NCBI GenBank assembly: GCA_045612065.1
Contig: JAZKYH010000003.1
Coordinates: 1-64,000, forward strand
Length of the DNA stretch: 64,000 nucleotides
Reading direction: 5' to 3'
Source: UBA1189 sp045612065
Lineage (GTDB): Bacteria; Bacteroidota; Bacteroidia; Bacteroidales; Bacteroidaceae
The position numbers and the translations under genes were made by a program. Positions 7,178-14,726 of the stretch are shown here, one piece after another (positions within the stretch are counted from its first letter, which is position 1; each line of letters begins with the position of its first letter). The notes beneath the pieces were generated by a model. The model worked only from the letters and a program-made list of their open reading frames with translations. It made no database searches and was not told where the DNA came from.

Positions 7178-9499
7178 ATGAACGCGACGAAAAGCAAATA
7201 TCTGTGTCTGATAGCGATGATAGCCATGGTGTTATCGTCGTGCTCGGTGTCGCGTCATCTGCCTGAAGGTGCCTATCTGATGGACAAATATAAGGTAATC
7301 TCAGAGGAGAATCCTAAGGTGGTGTCGTCGCTGAAGTCAAGGGTACGCCAATATCCCAACATTCGTACGTTTGGTCTTTTCCGCTTGCCGATGAGGTTGT
7401 ATAGTCTCTCGGGAAAAAGGGATAACTTCATTAACCGCATGTTGCGTAATATCGGTGAGGCTCCACGTGTGTATAGTGACACCTTGACGCAGAAGAGCTG
7501 CGAGGCTATGGAGAAGGCATTGGTCAACCAAGGGTATTTGAAAGCACGGGTAGAATTTGAAACGTCGTACCACAAGCGTAAGGCGAGGGTAAAGTATTAT
7601 GCACATCCGGGACGTCAGTATCATCTGTCGGGCGTTCATTATGTGTGTATAGACTCCGTGATGCTGGGGCATATTCTTGCCGATTCTGCCAACTCGTCCA
7701 TTAAGGTGGGTGCGCCGTTTGATGCCAACGTTTTGAATGCTGAGCGTACGCGGTTGGCAACGATGTTGCAGGGCAAGGGATACTATGGGTATAAGAAGGA
7801 TTATATCACCTATTCGGCTGATACTTCGCGTAACTCTTTGGAGGTGGACCTTTCGGTGCGTATACGTTCGGGAAGTTTCTCCAGCGAACCGGTAAGTGGG
7901 CGCTCTACCTATAAGCCGTGGAAAAAGTACTACATAGATAGTGTGAAGTATTTGATGTATCCCTCTTCGGTTGAGTATCGGCCCTCGTTTGTATTTGCCG
8001 ACACGGTGGATGTGGGCAAGGAGAGCTTCTTGTATGAGAATAAACCTCCATTTCGGTTCTCTACGGTGAGGTATGCTTCCCATATAGCACCGGGGATGAC
8101 CTTTGATATCAACAATGTGAAGAGGTCGTACTCTTCGTATGGACGATTGGGGGCTTTGAAAGCTACGAACATCAACTTCATGGAGACGAGTGATAGCACT
8201 TTGAACTGCTTTGTCACGCTGAATCCAGCAGAGAAGGTGTCGGTGAGCACGGAGGTCGACTTTACCAATACGGCAGGCGATGTGGGTGTGTCGGCTTCGC
8301 TCTCGTTTATGCATCGTAATCTCTTTCATGGCTCAGAAACGTTTGTCATTAAGTTTCGTGGAGCCTATGAGAATATCACTCACTTGACGGACTATGAGTC
8401 GGGCAAATTCCTCGAATATGGTGTGGACATGGGGCTTAACTTCCCCCGATTCATCGTGCCTTTTATTCGCGACGAGGTGCAGAGACAGAGCTTGGCTACC
8501 ACGCAATTGGACCTCCAGTATAATGCGCAGACTCGTCCGGAGTTTGACCGCAATGTGTTCTCGGCATCGTGGAGCTACTTGTGGAATAGTACCCAGCAGA
8601 TGCGTCATCGCTTTGATTTGGTGGGTGTCAACTTCGTATCGGTGCCGCGCAAGGACCAGTACTTCATTGACAACTACTTGAACCAGTACAATAGTATGAA
8701 CTCAATCATGAAGTTCAACTATGAGGACCTCTTCATCTTCCGCACGGGATATGACTTCTACTATACGACCCCCAATGCCGGTGTCACCAAAAATTATTTC
8801 GACGTGTCGCATTCGGTACGTGCCAGTGTGGAGACGTCGGGCAACCTGCTCTACCTGTTGTCGAACGCCTTGAAGATGGAGAAGGACTCAATAGGGCAGT
8901 ATCATGTTTTCAATCTCGCTTATGCGCAATACCTGAAGACGGATTTGGCGTGGACGATGAACATGAACCTCGGACGACGCAATAATTTGCTATTACATGT
9001 TGAGACGGGTGTGGCATATCCTTATGGCAACTCTCGTATGCTACCCTTCGAGAAACGTTACTATGCCGGAGGTGCTAACGGAGTACGTGGATGGCCGGTG
9101 CGCGGATTGGGACCGGGACGCTACGTGAGTCGTAACGGAACCATTGACTACATCAATCAGTCGGGTGATATCAAGTTGGACCTCAGCCTCGAATACCGTA
9201 TGCACATGTTTTGGAAACTCGACGGAGCTGTGTTCGTCGATGCGGGTAACATCTGGACCATGTATGACTACTCTGACCAACCGGGAGGTATGTTCCTGTG
9301 GAATGAGTTCTACAAACAGATTGCCGTGTCATACGGATTGGGCGTGCGTCTCGACCTCAACTTCCTCGTACTACGTGTCGATGCGGCGATGAAGGCCGTC
9401 AATCCCATGTATGTGGAGGGACCACTGCGATACCCAATCCTGCATCCTCGATTCGGACGTGACTTTGCATGGCACTTTGCCGTAGGATATCCGTTCTAA
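7178..9499 (+). CDS. tamL: TamL-type lipidated BamA/TamA-family outer membrane protein
   Basis: Omp85-superfamily protein of 773 residues. It starts with a lipoprotein signal and lipobox LSSC (Cys22) instead of a plain signal peptide, the hallmark of the Bacteroidota TamA variant TamL. POTRA-like domains fill roughly residues 30-350, followed by a C-terminal barrel with the loop-6 signature GGANGVRGWPVRGLGPG and a final Phe (AVGYPF). TamA-type proteins work with an AsmA-like TamB in outer membrane protein or lipid transport; no tamB is adjacent here. It is followed after 49 bp by a metallo-hydrolase gene and then dapA, all on the same strand. Confidence 0.88.
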   Translation: MNATKSKYLCLIAMIAMVLSSCSVSRHLPEGAYLMDKYKVISEENPKVVSSLKSRVRQYPNIRTFGLFRLPMRLYSLSGKRDNFINRMLRNIGEAPRVYSDTLTQKSCEAMEKALVNQGYLKARVEFETSYHKRKARVKYYAHPGRQYHLSGVHYVCIDSVMLGHILADSANSSIKVGAPFDANVLNAERTRLATMLQGKGYYGYKKDYITYSADTSRNSLEVDLSVRIRSGSFSSEPVSGRSTYKPWKKYYIDSVKYLMYPSSVEYRPSFVFADTVDVGKESFLYENKPPFRFSTVRYASHIAPGMTFDINNVKRSYSSYGRLGALKATNINFMETSDSTLNCFVTLNPAEKVSVSTEVDFTNTAGDVGVSASLSFMHRNLFHGSETFVIKFRGAYENITHLTDYESGKFLEYGVDMGLNFPRFIVPFIRDEVQRQSLATTQLDLQYNAQTRPEFDRNVFSASWSYLWNSTQQMRHRFDLVGVNFVSVPRKDQYFIDNYLNQYNSMNSIMKFNYEDLFIFRTGYDFYYTTPNAGVTKNYFDVSHSVRASVETSGNLLYLLSNALKMEKDSIGQYHVFNLAYAQYLKTDLAWTMNMNLGRRNNLLLHVETGVAYPYGNSRMLPFEKRYYAGGANGVRGWPVRGLGPGRYVSRNGTIDYINQSGDIKLDLSLEYRMHMFWKLDGAVFVDAGNIWTMYDYSDQPGGMFLWNEFYKQIAVSYGLGVRLDLNFLVLRVDAAMKAVNPMYVEGPLRYPILHPRFGRDFAWHFAVGYPF

Positions 9500-9548
9500 T
9501 AAGGGATGATGAAGGGTGAGAACTAAATGAAAATAAAAGAAACACTAT

Positions 9549-10352
9549 ATGAAACTGAATTTTATATGTCTTGCAAGTGGAAGTAGCGGAAACTGCTTCT
9601 ACCTTGGTACCGAAAACTACGGTATCCTTATCGATGCCGGTATACCGGTGCGTACTATCAAGAACGGATTGAAGGAGGCCGGACTCTCGTTTGATTCTAT
9701 CATGGGGGTATTTGTTACTCACGACCATGCTGATCACATCAAGTCGCTCGGCACATTGGGCGAAAGATATAATATACCCATCTATGCCACACGAGAGACT
9801 CATGTGGGTATCAATCGTAACTATTGTATGACGCAGAAGCTTGTGTCGTGCATGCGTTATGTGGAGAAAGAGGAGACGCATCGTCTACGAGACTTCCGCA
9901 TCACTCCCTTTGAGGTGCCTCATGATGGAAATGACAATGTGGGCTATCTTATTGAATGTGAAGAGAAGGTTTTTTGTTTCATCACAGACTTGGGGCACAT
10001 CACTGATACGGTGGCAAGCTATATCGCTCGTGCTCACTACCTCGTCATTGAGGCTAATTATGATGAGGAGATGCTGGCGCATGGACCTTATCCACAGTAT
10101 CTCAAGGACCGTATCACAGGACCTAACGGACACCTCAGCAACAAGACTACGGCTAAGTTCCTCGCGGCTAATCTTATGGAGCACCTCAAGTATATTTGGC
10201 TTTGTCACCTCAGCCGTGAGAACAACCATCCCGAGTTGGCTTACAAGACTGTGGAGTGGGAGCTCCGTGGCGTGGGCATCATCCCCGGCAAGGATCTTTA
10301 CTTGGCGGCGCTGAAGCGTACTACACCGTCTGAACTGTTTGTGTTTGAATAA
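9549..10352 (+). CDS. MBL-fold metallo-hydrolase, YycJ/WalJ-like
   Basis: A 267-residue metallo-beta-lactamase-fold hydrolase. The metal-binding motif is VTHDHADH (His58, His60, Asp62, His63), with later ligands in EVPHDGNDNVG and the C-terminal LCHLSRENNH region. The opening FICLASGSSGNCFYLG is typical of the YycJ/WalJ/VicX group, implicated in DNA repair and cell-wall stress in Firmicutes; the role in Bacteroidales is not established. It is 49 bp after tamL and 22 bp before dapA, so it is probably co-transcribed with dapA. Confidence 0.88.
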   Translation: MKLNFICLASGSSGNCFYLGTENYGILIDAGIPVRTIKNGLKEAGLSFDSIMGVFVTHDHADHIKSLGTLGERYNIPIYATRETHVGINRNYCMTQKLVSCMRYVEKEETHRLRDFRITPFEVPHDGNDNVGYLIECEEKVFCFITDLGHITDTVASYIARAHYLVIEANYDEEMLAHGPYPQYLKDRITGPNGHLSNKTTAKFLAANLMEHLKYIWLCHLSRENNHPELAYKTVEWELRGVGIIPGKDLYLAALKRTTPSELFVFE

Positions 10353-10374
10353 AGAATAATAAAATAGAAGCAAA

Positions 10375-11247
10375 ATGGAAAAGAAAGAATTATATGGAAT
10401 GGGTGTGGCGCTGGTCACCCCGTTTGATGCAACAGGTGAGGTTGACCATGAGACGCTTGGTCGTTTGGTGGACTATCAGGTAGCCAGCCGTACGGATTTC
10501 CTTTGTGTGCTGGGCACTACGGCAGAGACTCCTACACTCAGCGATGAGGAGCAACTTGCTGTGCGCAAGACTGTTGTGGAGCGTAACGCAGGACGCTTGC
10601 CTATTCTGCTTGGTTGTGGAGGCAATTGCACTCACAAGATTGTGAGCAAGCTGGCCAAGGATAAAATGGAGGATGTTGACGCACTGCTTTCTGTGGTGCC
10701 TTACTATAATAAGCCCACACAGGCGGGTATGTATGCCCACTTCAAGGCCATCGCCGAGGCTACTGATGTGCCCATCATCCTCTACAACGTACCTGGTCGT
10801 ACGGGAGTGAACATGCTTCCCGAAACTACTCTGCGCTTGGCGACTGATTGCAAGAATGTGGTGGGTATCAAAGAGGCGTCGGGTAATGTGGAGCAGATAG
10901 AGTATATCCTTCGCAATCGTCCCGAGGGTTTCAAGGTGTTCTCTGGTGACGATGGCATCACCTTGCCCCTTATCAAGAGCGGTGCTGATGGCGTAATCTC
11001 TGTTATCGGTAATGCTTATGCTGCCGAGTTTGCCGAGTTAGTACATTGGGCTCATGCCGGCCATTTTGCAGAGGCCGAGGTTATCGACAAGCGTTTGTCG
11101 GAGTTGTATCGTCTGATTTTTGTCGATGGTAACCCTGCTGGCATCAAATGCTTGATGGAGCTTCGAGGTATGATAAAGAATGTGTTGCGCTTGCCACTCG
11201 TACCCGCTACTCAGGCTACATGCGATAAGATTGCGGCTCAGCTTTGA
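10375..11247 (+). CDS. dapA: 4-hydroxy-tetrahydrodipicolinate synthase
   Basis: Condenses pyruvate with aspartate semialdehyde, the first committed step of the diaminopimelate/lysine pathway. At 290 residues it is a standard class I aldolase of the NAL/DapA family. The Schiff-base lysine is Lys166 in VVGIKEASGN, Tyr137 lies in ILYNVPGRTG, and the GTTAETPTLS motif (47-56) contains the catalytic Thr pair. It starts 22 bp after the metallo-hydrolase gene and ends before a strong convergent terminator. Confidence 0.95.
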   Translation: MEKKELYGMGVALVTPFDATGEVDHETLGRLVDYQVASRTDFLCVLGTTAETPTLSDEEQLAVRKTVVERNAGRLPILLGCGGNCTHKIVSKLAKDKMEDVDALLSVVPYYNKPTQAGMYAHFKAIAEATDVPIILYNVPGRTGVNMLPETTLRLATDCKNVVGIKEASGNVEQIEYILRNRPEGFKVFSGDDGITLPLIKSGADGVISVIGNAYAAEFAELVHWAHAGHFAEAEVIDKRLSELYRLIFVDGNPAGIKCLMELRGMIKNVLRLPLVPATQATCDKIAAQL

Positions 11248-11321
11248 ACTCTAAGAAAGTTAGGTGGATCTTGGAGCTCTTAGGAAACTCTAGGTTGTCT
11301 TAGGTAGCAATGGTATACCAA

Positions 11322-11350
11322 ATGAGGGTGTGTCACTGACACACCCTCAT
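11322..11350. terminator. Bidirectional terminator between dapA and tyrA
   Basis: A perfect palindromic hairpin with arms ATGAGGGTGTGTCA and TGACACACCCTCAT around one central base, followed by CTATTTTAT on the plus strand. It lies between convergent genes. Confidence 0.8.
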
Positions 11351-11404
11351 CTATTTTATAGCTCACCGCTCATAGCTCGCTTCTTATAGCTTGTTGCTCA
11401 CGGC

Positions 11405-12178
11405 TCAATCAATCTTTGCGCGAATCTTTGTGAGGTAGGCTTTCATGCCCTCGGCATCACGTTCTTCGATAATCTGTAGCAACTCTTTCAACTCGCGGCG
11501 TATATTCTCGACTTGTCCGGGTGTGCGAGGGTTGAAGAGAATCTCTTGCAAAAGGTAGTCATCCTCGTTGAGCAGTCCCTTGGCAATAGCCATGTGCTTC
11601 TTGAAGGTGGTACCCGGAGCCTCCTGCTTCTTCATGATGGCCGAGAATACGAAGGTCGACACGAAGGGGATGGAGAGGGAGTAGGCCATGGTTTCATCGT
11701 GCTCGTCGAACGTGTACTCGAAGATGTTGAGTCCGAGGTTTTGGTAGAGGTCCTTGAAGAATACCTTGCCCAGGTGGTCACTCTCACTGATGATAATGGC
11801 ATTCTCGTTACTAAGGTTGCTGAGGCTGGCAAAGGTGGGGCCAAACATGGGATGGGTGCTCACGAAGCGGAATCCACTCTGGCGGTAATATTCGGGCAGG
11901 TTGCTCTTTACCGATGCTATATCGCTCAAGATGCAGTCTTTGGGGAGTACGGGAAGCACTTTATTGAATGCTTCGATGGTGTACCTCACCGTGGCAGCAT
12001 TGATGACCAGTTCGGGTGCAAACTCGCGTATCTCTTCCAGTGAGGTGAAGCGGCAAGTATTGTACACGAAGCGCAGTCGCTTGGGGTCAATGTCATATAC
12101 GGCTGTCTCGTGTTGAAAGCTCAGTAGGTCTGTAAAGAATGAGCCCATCTTACCGGCTCCGAGAATGAGAATCTTCAT
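11405..12178 (-). CDS. tyrA: Prephenate dehydrogenase (short, no ACT domain)
   Basis: Converts prephenate to 4-hydroxyphenylpyruvate for tyrosine. It opens with a Rossmann motif (MKILILGAGKMGSFFTDLL) and has the prephenate-site motif STHPMFGPT carrying the catalytic His. At 257 residues it lacks a C-terminal ACT regulatory domain and a chorismate mutase domain; in this operon the mutase is fused to DAHP synthase instead. I chose the ATG at 12178, since a longer frame to 12274 would overlap the preceding gene and add 32 residues that do not belong to the family. The spacing to the upstream gene is only 5 bp. It is the last gene of the attenuated aromatic operon. Confidence 0.9.
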   Translation of the reverse strand: MKILILGAGKMGSFFTDLLSFQHETAVYDIDPKRLRFVYNTCRFTSLEEIREFAPELVINAATVRYTIEAFNKVLPVLPKDCILSDIASVKSNLPEYYRQSGFRFVSTHPMFGPTFASLSNLSNENAIIISESDHLGKVFFKDLYQNLGLNIFEYTFDEHDETMAYSLSIPFVSTFVFSAIMKKQEAPGTTFKKHMAIAKGLLNEDDYLLQEILFNPRTPGQVENIRRELKELLQIIEERDAEGMKAYLTKIRAKID

Positions 12179-12183
12179 ATGCT

Positions 12184-13245
12184 TTACTTGTTTATGATTT
12201 CCATCTGTTGGCGTACAGATTCCTCGTGGATGGCTTCGAAGATTTTCTTCATAAACTCGCCGCTCATTTGACACTGTTCGCCTTGCTTGGCACGTTTCTC
12301 GAGAATCTCGTTGTAGCGGTTGTTTTGGAATACGGTCACGCCGTTCTCCTTCTTGAACATTCCAATTTCACGTGCCACGCGCATGCGCTTGGCCAATTCT
12401 TGAATGAGGCTATCGTCGCATTCGTCAATCTGTTTTCGTAACTGGCCGAGGTCCTCTGTGCTGTGTGTCTCTTCGCGGATGACGAGCATGTCGAGGATGT
12501 ACTCCAATGATTCGGGGGTCACCTGTTGCGAAGCATCGCTCCATGCCTTGTCTGGGTTACAGTGGCTCTCAATGATGAGACCATCGAAGTTGAGGTCCAT
12601 AGCCTGTTGGCACAAGGGAGCTATGAGCTCGCGTTTGCCTCCAATGTGACTGGGGTCGCACAGGATGGGTAGGTTGGGGTAGCGACGGCGCAATTCGAGG
12701 GGTATGTGCCACTGAGGAAGGTTGCGATACATCTTCTTTTCATAGGTACTGAACCCGCGGTGTATAGCTCCCAATTGGGTGATACCTGCATTGTTGAGTC
12801 GTTCCATACCACCAATCCACAATTCAAGGTCGGGGTTAACGGGGTTCTTTACAAATACGGGGATGTCAACTCCCTGGAGCGAATTGGCCAGTTCCTGCAT
12901 GGCAAAGGGGTTTGCCGAGGTGCGTGCTCCAACCCATAGAATATCAATGCCTGCTTTCAGAGCCTCTTCTACGTGCTTGGCTGTTGCCACTTCTGTAGTG
13001 GTGTACATGCCTGTTTCCTGCTTCACGCGTTGCATCCAACCAAGTCCTTCGGTGCCGATACCTTCAAAGCCTCCGGGCTTGGTGCGTGGTTTCCAGATAC
13101 CTGCGCGAAATATCTTTACACCTCTTTTGGCCAACTGAGTGGCTGCTTCCATTACTTGTTCCTCGGTTTCTGCACTACAAGGTCCTGCGATTACGAGAGG
13201 ACGCTTATCCTCAATGCCTGCGAGTTTGATTGTTTTCAGTTCCAT
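12184..13245 (-). CDS. aroF: Bifunctional DAHP synthase / chorismate mutase
   Basis: A 353-residue fusion. Residues 1-260 are a type I-beta 3-deoxy-7-phosphoheptulonate synthase (VIAGPCSAE at 18-26, KPRTKPGGFEGIG at 52-64, LCDPSHIGG at 195-203), making the first shikimate-pathway intermediate. Residues 265-353 are an AroQ-type chorismate mutase (LRKQIDECDDSLIQELAKRM), making prephenate. The mutase domain probably also confers feedback control on the synthase, as known for such fusions. An in-frame extension upstream to 13332 is low-complexity (KEKQKKTTYT) and is rejected in favour of MELKTIKLAG. It is 32 bp downstream of the aminotransferase and 5 bp upstream of tyrA. Confidence 0.93.
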   Translation of the reverse strand: MELKTIKLAGIEDKRPLVIAGPCSAETEEQVMEAATQLAKRGVKIFRAGIWKPRTKPGGFEGIGTEGLGWMQRVKQETGMYTTTEVATAKHVEEALKAGIDILWVGARTSANPFAMQELANSLQGVDIPVFVKNPVNPDLELWIGGMERLNNAGITQLGAIHRGFSTYEKKMYRNLPQWHIPLELRRRYPNLPILCDPSHIGGKRELIAPLCQQAMDLNFDGLIIESHCNPDKAWSDASQQVTPESLEYILDMLVIREETHSTEDLGQLRKQIDECDDSLIQELAKRMRVAREIGMFKKENGVTVFQNNRYNEILEKRAKQGEQCQMSGEFMKKIFEAIHEESVRQQMEIINK

Positions 13246-13277
13246 AGTGTATGTTGTTTTTTTCTGTTTTTCTTTAT

Positions 13278-14456
13278 TTACAATTGTCGTATTCTTCTCA
13301 ATGCTTCTTCCAGCATGTCGTTCTTGGCACATAGCGATATGCGTATGTAGCGGCTTCCATTGCTTCCGAAGATGAAGCCCGGCACGATGAATACGCGTGC
13401 CTCGTGCAGTATGCGTTCGGTGAGCTCCTCTACAGTAGCGAAGTGGTCGGGGATGCGTCCCCAGAGGAACATTCCCACTTGATTCTTGTCGTATGTGCAG
13501 CCCAGGGCATCCATGATAGCCTCGGCGATATGGCGTCGAGAAGCGTAGTTGGCGTTATTGCCCTCGTACCAGGCCGATTCGGCATCTAAGGCCCTCACGG
13601 CTGCGAGCTGCAAGGCACGGTACATGCCGCTATCGATGTTACTCTTCACCTTGAGTATCCAACTGATGAAGGTGGGGTTCGTGGCAATCATGCCGATACG
13701 CCATCCGGGCATGTTGTGGCTCTTGCTCATGGAGTTGAACTCGATACAGCATTCTTTGGCACCCTCCACGGAGAGTATGCTCATGGGGTTATCGTTGAGT
13801 ATGAAACTATAAGGATTGTCATTTACGATGACGATGCCCTTGCGTCGCGCAAAGTCCACGAGGCGTTCATAGAGTTCGGAAGTGGCATTGGCTCCCGTAG
13901 GCATGTTGGGGTAGTTGGTCCACATGAGTTTTACGCGGCTGAGGTCCATGCGTTCCAATGCTTCAAAGTCGGGCATCCATCCCTTTTCCTCCTTGAGGTC
14001 ATAGTTTACCACTTCGGCACCGAGCAGTCGGCTCAATGAGGTGTAGGTGGGGTAGCCAGGGTTGGGCACCAATACCTGCTCGCCGGGGTTTACGAAGGCC
14101 AGCGTGACGTGCAATATGCCCTCCTTGGAACCGATGAGGGGCTGTATCTCGCTTTTGGCATCGAGCTCCACACCATACCATCGTTTGTAGAACCGAGCAA
14201 AGGCTTCGCGCAGCTCGGGAATGCCCACATAGGGTTGGTAGCCATGCCCATTGGGATTGTGAGCCTCAGTGCATAGGGTCTCTACCGTCTCTTCTGATGG
14301 CGGCATATCGGGGCTACCGATACCGAGGCTGATAACACCTTTACCAGCAGCATTCATGGCCGCTACCTCCTTGAGCTTGCGTGAGAAATAGTACTCGCTT
14401 ACCGAGCCTAATCGGTCGGCTGGCTGTATGGCAAATGTCTTACTTGCTTCGTTCAT
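13278..14456 (-). CDS. PLP-dependent aminotransferase class I/II (aromatic operon)
   Basis: A 392-residue fold-type I aminotransferase. The PLP-binding lysine is in SMSKSHNMPGWRIG, the substrate-proximal region has TNYPNMPTGA and the C-terminal arginine is in SRYIRISLCA. As first gene of an operon with DAHP synthase/chorismate mutase and prephenate dehydrogenase, it most likely transaminates phenylpyruvate and 4-hydroxyphenylpyruvate, though the family also includes aspartate and diaminopimelate enzymes. The start lies 22 nt beyond an intrinsic terminator hairpin, so expression must depend on readthrough; see the leader peptide at 14568-14627. No prephenate dehydratase (pheA) is in the operon. 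Confidence 0.9.
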   Translation of the reverse strand: MNEASKTFAIQPADRLGSVSEYYFSRKLKEVAAMNAAGKGVISLGIGSPDMPPSEETVETLCTEAHNPNGHGYQPYVGIPELREAFARFYKRWYGVELDAKSEIQPLIGSKEGILHVTLAFVNPGEQVLVPNPGYPTYTSLSRLLGAEVVNYDLKEEKGWMPDFEALERMDLSRVKLMWTNYPNMPTGANATSELYERLVDFARRKGIVIVNDNPYSFILNDNPMSILSVEGAKECCIEFNSMSKSHNMPGWRIGMIATNPTFISWILKVKSNIDSGMYRALQLAAVRALDAESAWYEGNNANYASRRHIAEAIMDALGCTYDKNQVGMFLWGRIPDHFATVEELTERILHEARVFIVPGFIFGSNGSRYIRISLCAKNDMLEEALRRIRQL

Positions 14457-14464
14457 ATTCGTTA

Positions 14465-14504
14465 TTATTAAAAAAGTAAGTCCCGCTATTGTTGAGCGGG
14501 ACTT
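14465..14504 (-). terminator. Attenuator terminator before the aromatic operon
   Basis: On the minus strand AAGTCCCGCT and AGCGGGACTT form a perfect 10-bp stem (14478-14504, 7-nt loop), followed by TACTTTTTTAAT. It lies after the leader peptide and only 22 nt before the aminotransferase start codon, so it must be conditional. Its 5' arm can pair instead with an upstream segment at 14560-14568. Confidence 0.85.
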
Positions 14505-14532
14505 CCATATTCATTTGTGCTTCTTTCGTTTT

Positions 14533-14619
14533 TTTTGACTTTATGTTACGATATAGCCCATCCCGCTCTACTTTGTGTTAAAGTAAAAGTAAAAATAGCT
14601 AAAATATGTAAAGTCAAAA
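14533..14619 (-). promoter_or_regulatory. Antiterminator and competing RNA arms of the aromatic attenuator
   Basis: On the minus strand, GAGCGGGAT (14560-14568) begins with the last base of the leader-peptide stop codon and can pair over nine positions (eight Watson-Crick plus one G-U) with GTCCCGCTC in the 5' arm of the terminator. A second long-range pair, TTTTGACTTTA (14609-14619, within the leader peptide codons) with TAAAGTCAAAA (14533-14543), is a perfect 11-bp match that encloses the antiterminator arm. A ribosome stalled on Phe or Tyr codons would free 14560-14568 to disrupt the terminator; a ribosome at the stop codon would cover it. Inference from pairing only. Confidence 0.75.
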
Positions 14620-14627
14620 TTACGCAT
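14568..14627 (-). CDS. Phe/Tyr-rich leader peptide of the aromatic operon
   Basis: A 19-codon reading frame, MRNFDFTYFSYFYFYFNTK and stop, with six Phe and four Tyr codons. It starts about 20 nt after the predicted transcription start and is followed by the antiterminator/terminator pair and then the aminotransferase, DAHP synthase/chorismate mutase and tyrA genes. The composition matches the products of the pathway, as in the classical pheA and pheST leaders of enterobacteria. It is too short for standard gene calling. Its role as a sensor of charged tRNA-Phe and tRNA-Tyr is inferred. Confidence 0.85.
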   Translation of the reverse strand: MRNFDFTYFSYFYFYFNTK

Positions 14628-14654
14628 CGCTTACAATCTTCTCATCGTTGGGTG

Positions 14655-14685
14655 CAAAGGTAGTTGTTTTTTTATTATCTCCAAT
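14655..14685 (-). promoter_or_regulatory. Promoter of the attenuated aromatic operon
   Basis: On the minus strand ATTG (14682-14685), 19 bp, then TACCTTTG (14655-14662), a perfect -7 element. Transcription would begin near 14648, about 20 nt before the leader peptide start. Confidence 0.65.
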
Positions 14686-14726
14686 ATCTTGGCAATATTT
14701 TTTTTGTTATAATGCAAAAATAGGCC

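Noticed and set aside
7337..8329. 330-codon minus-strand frame opposite tamL
   Set aside because: Shadow; basic, low-information translation with no signal or domain.
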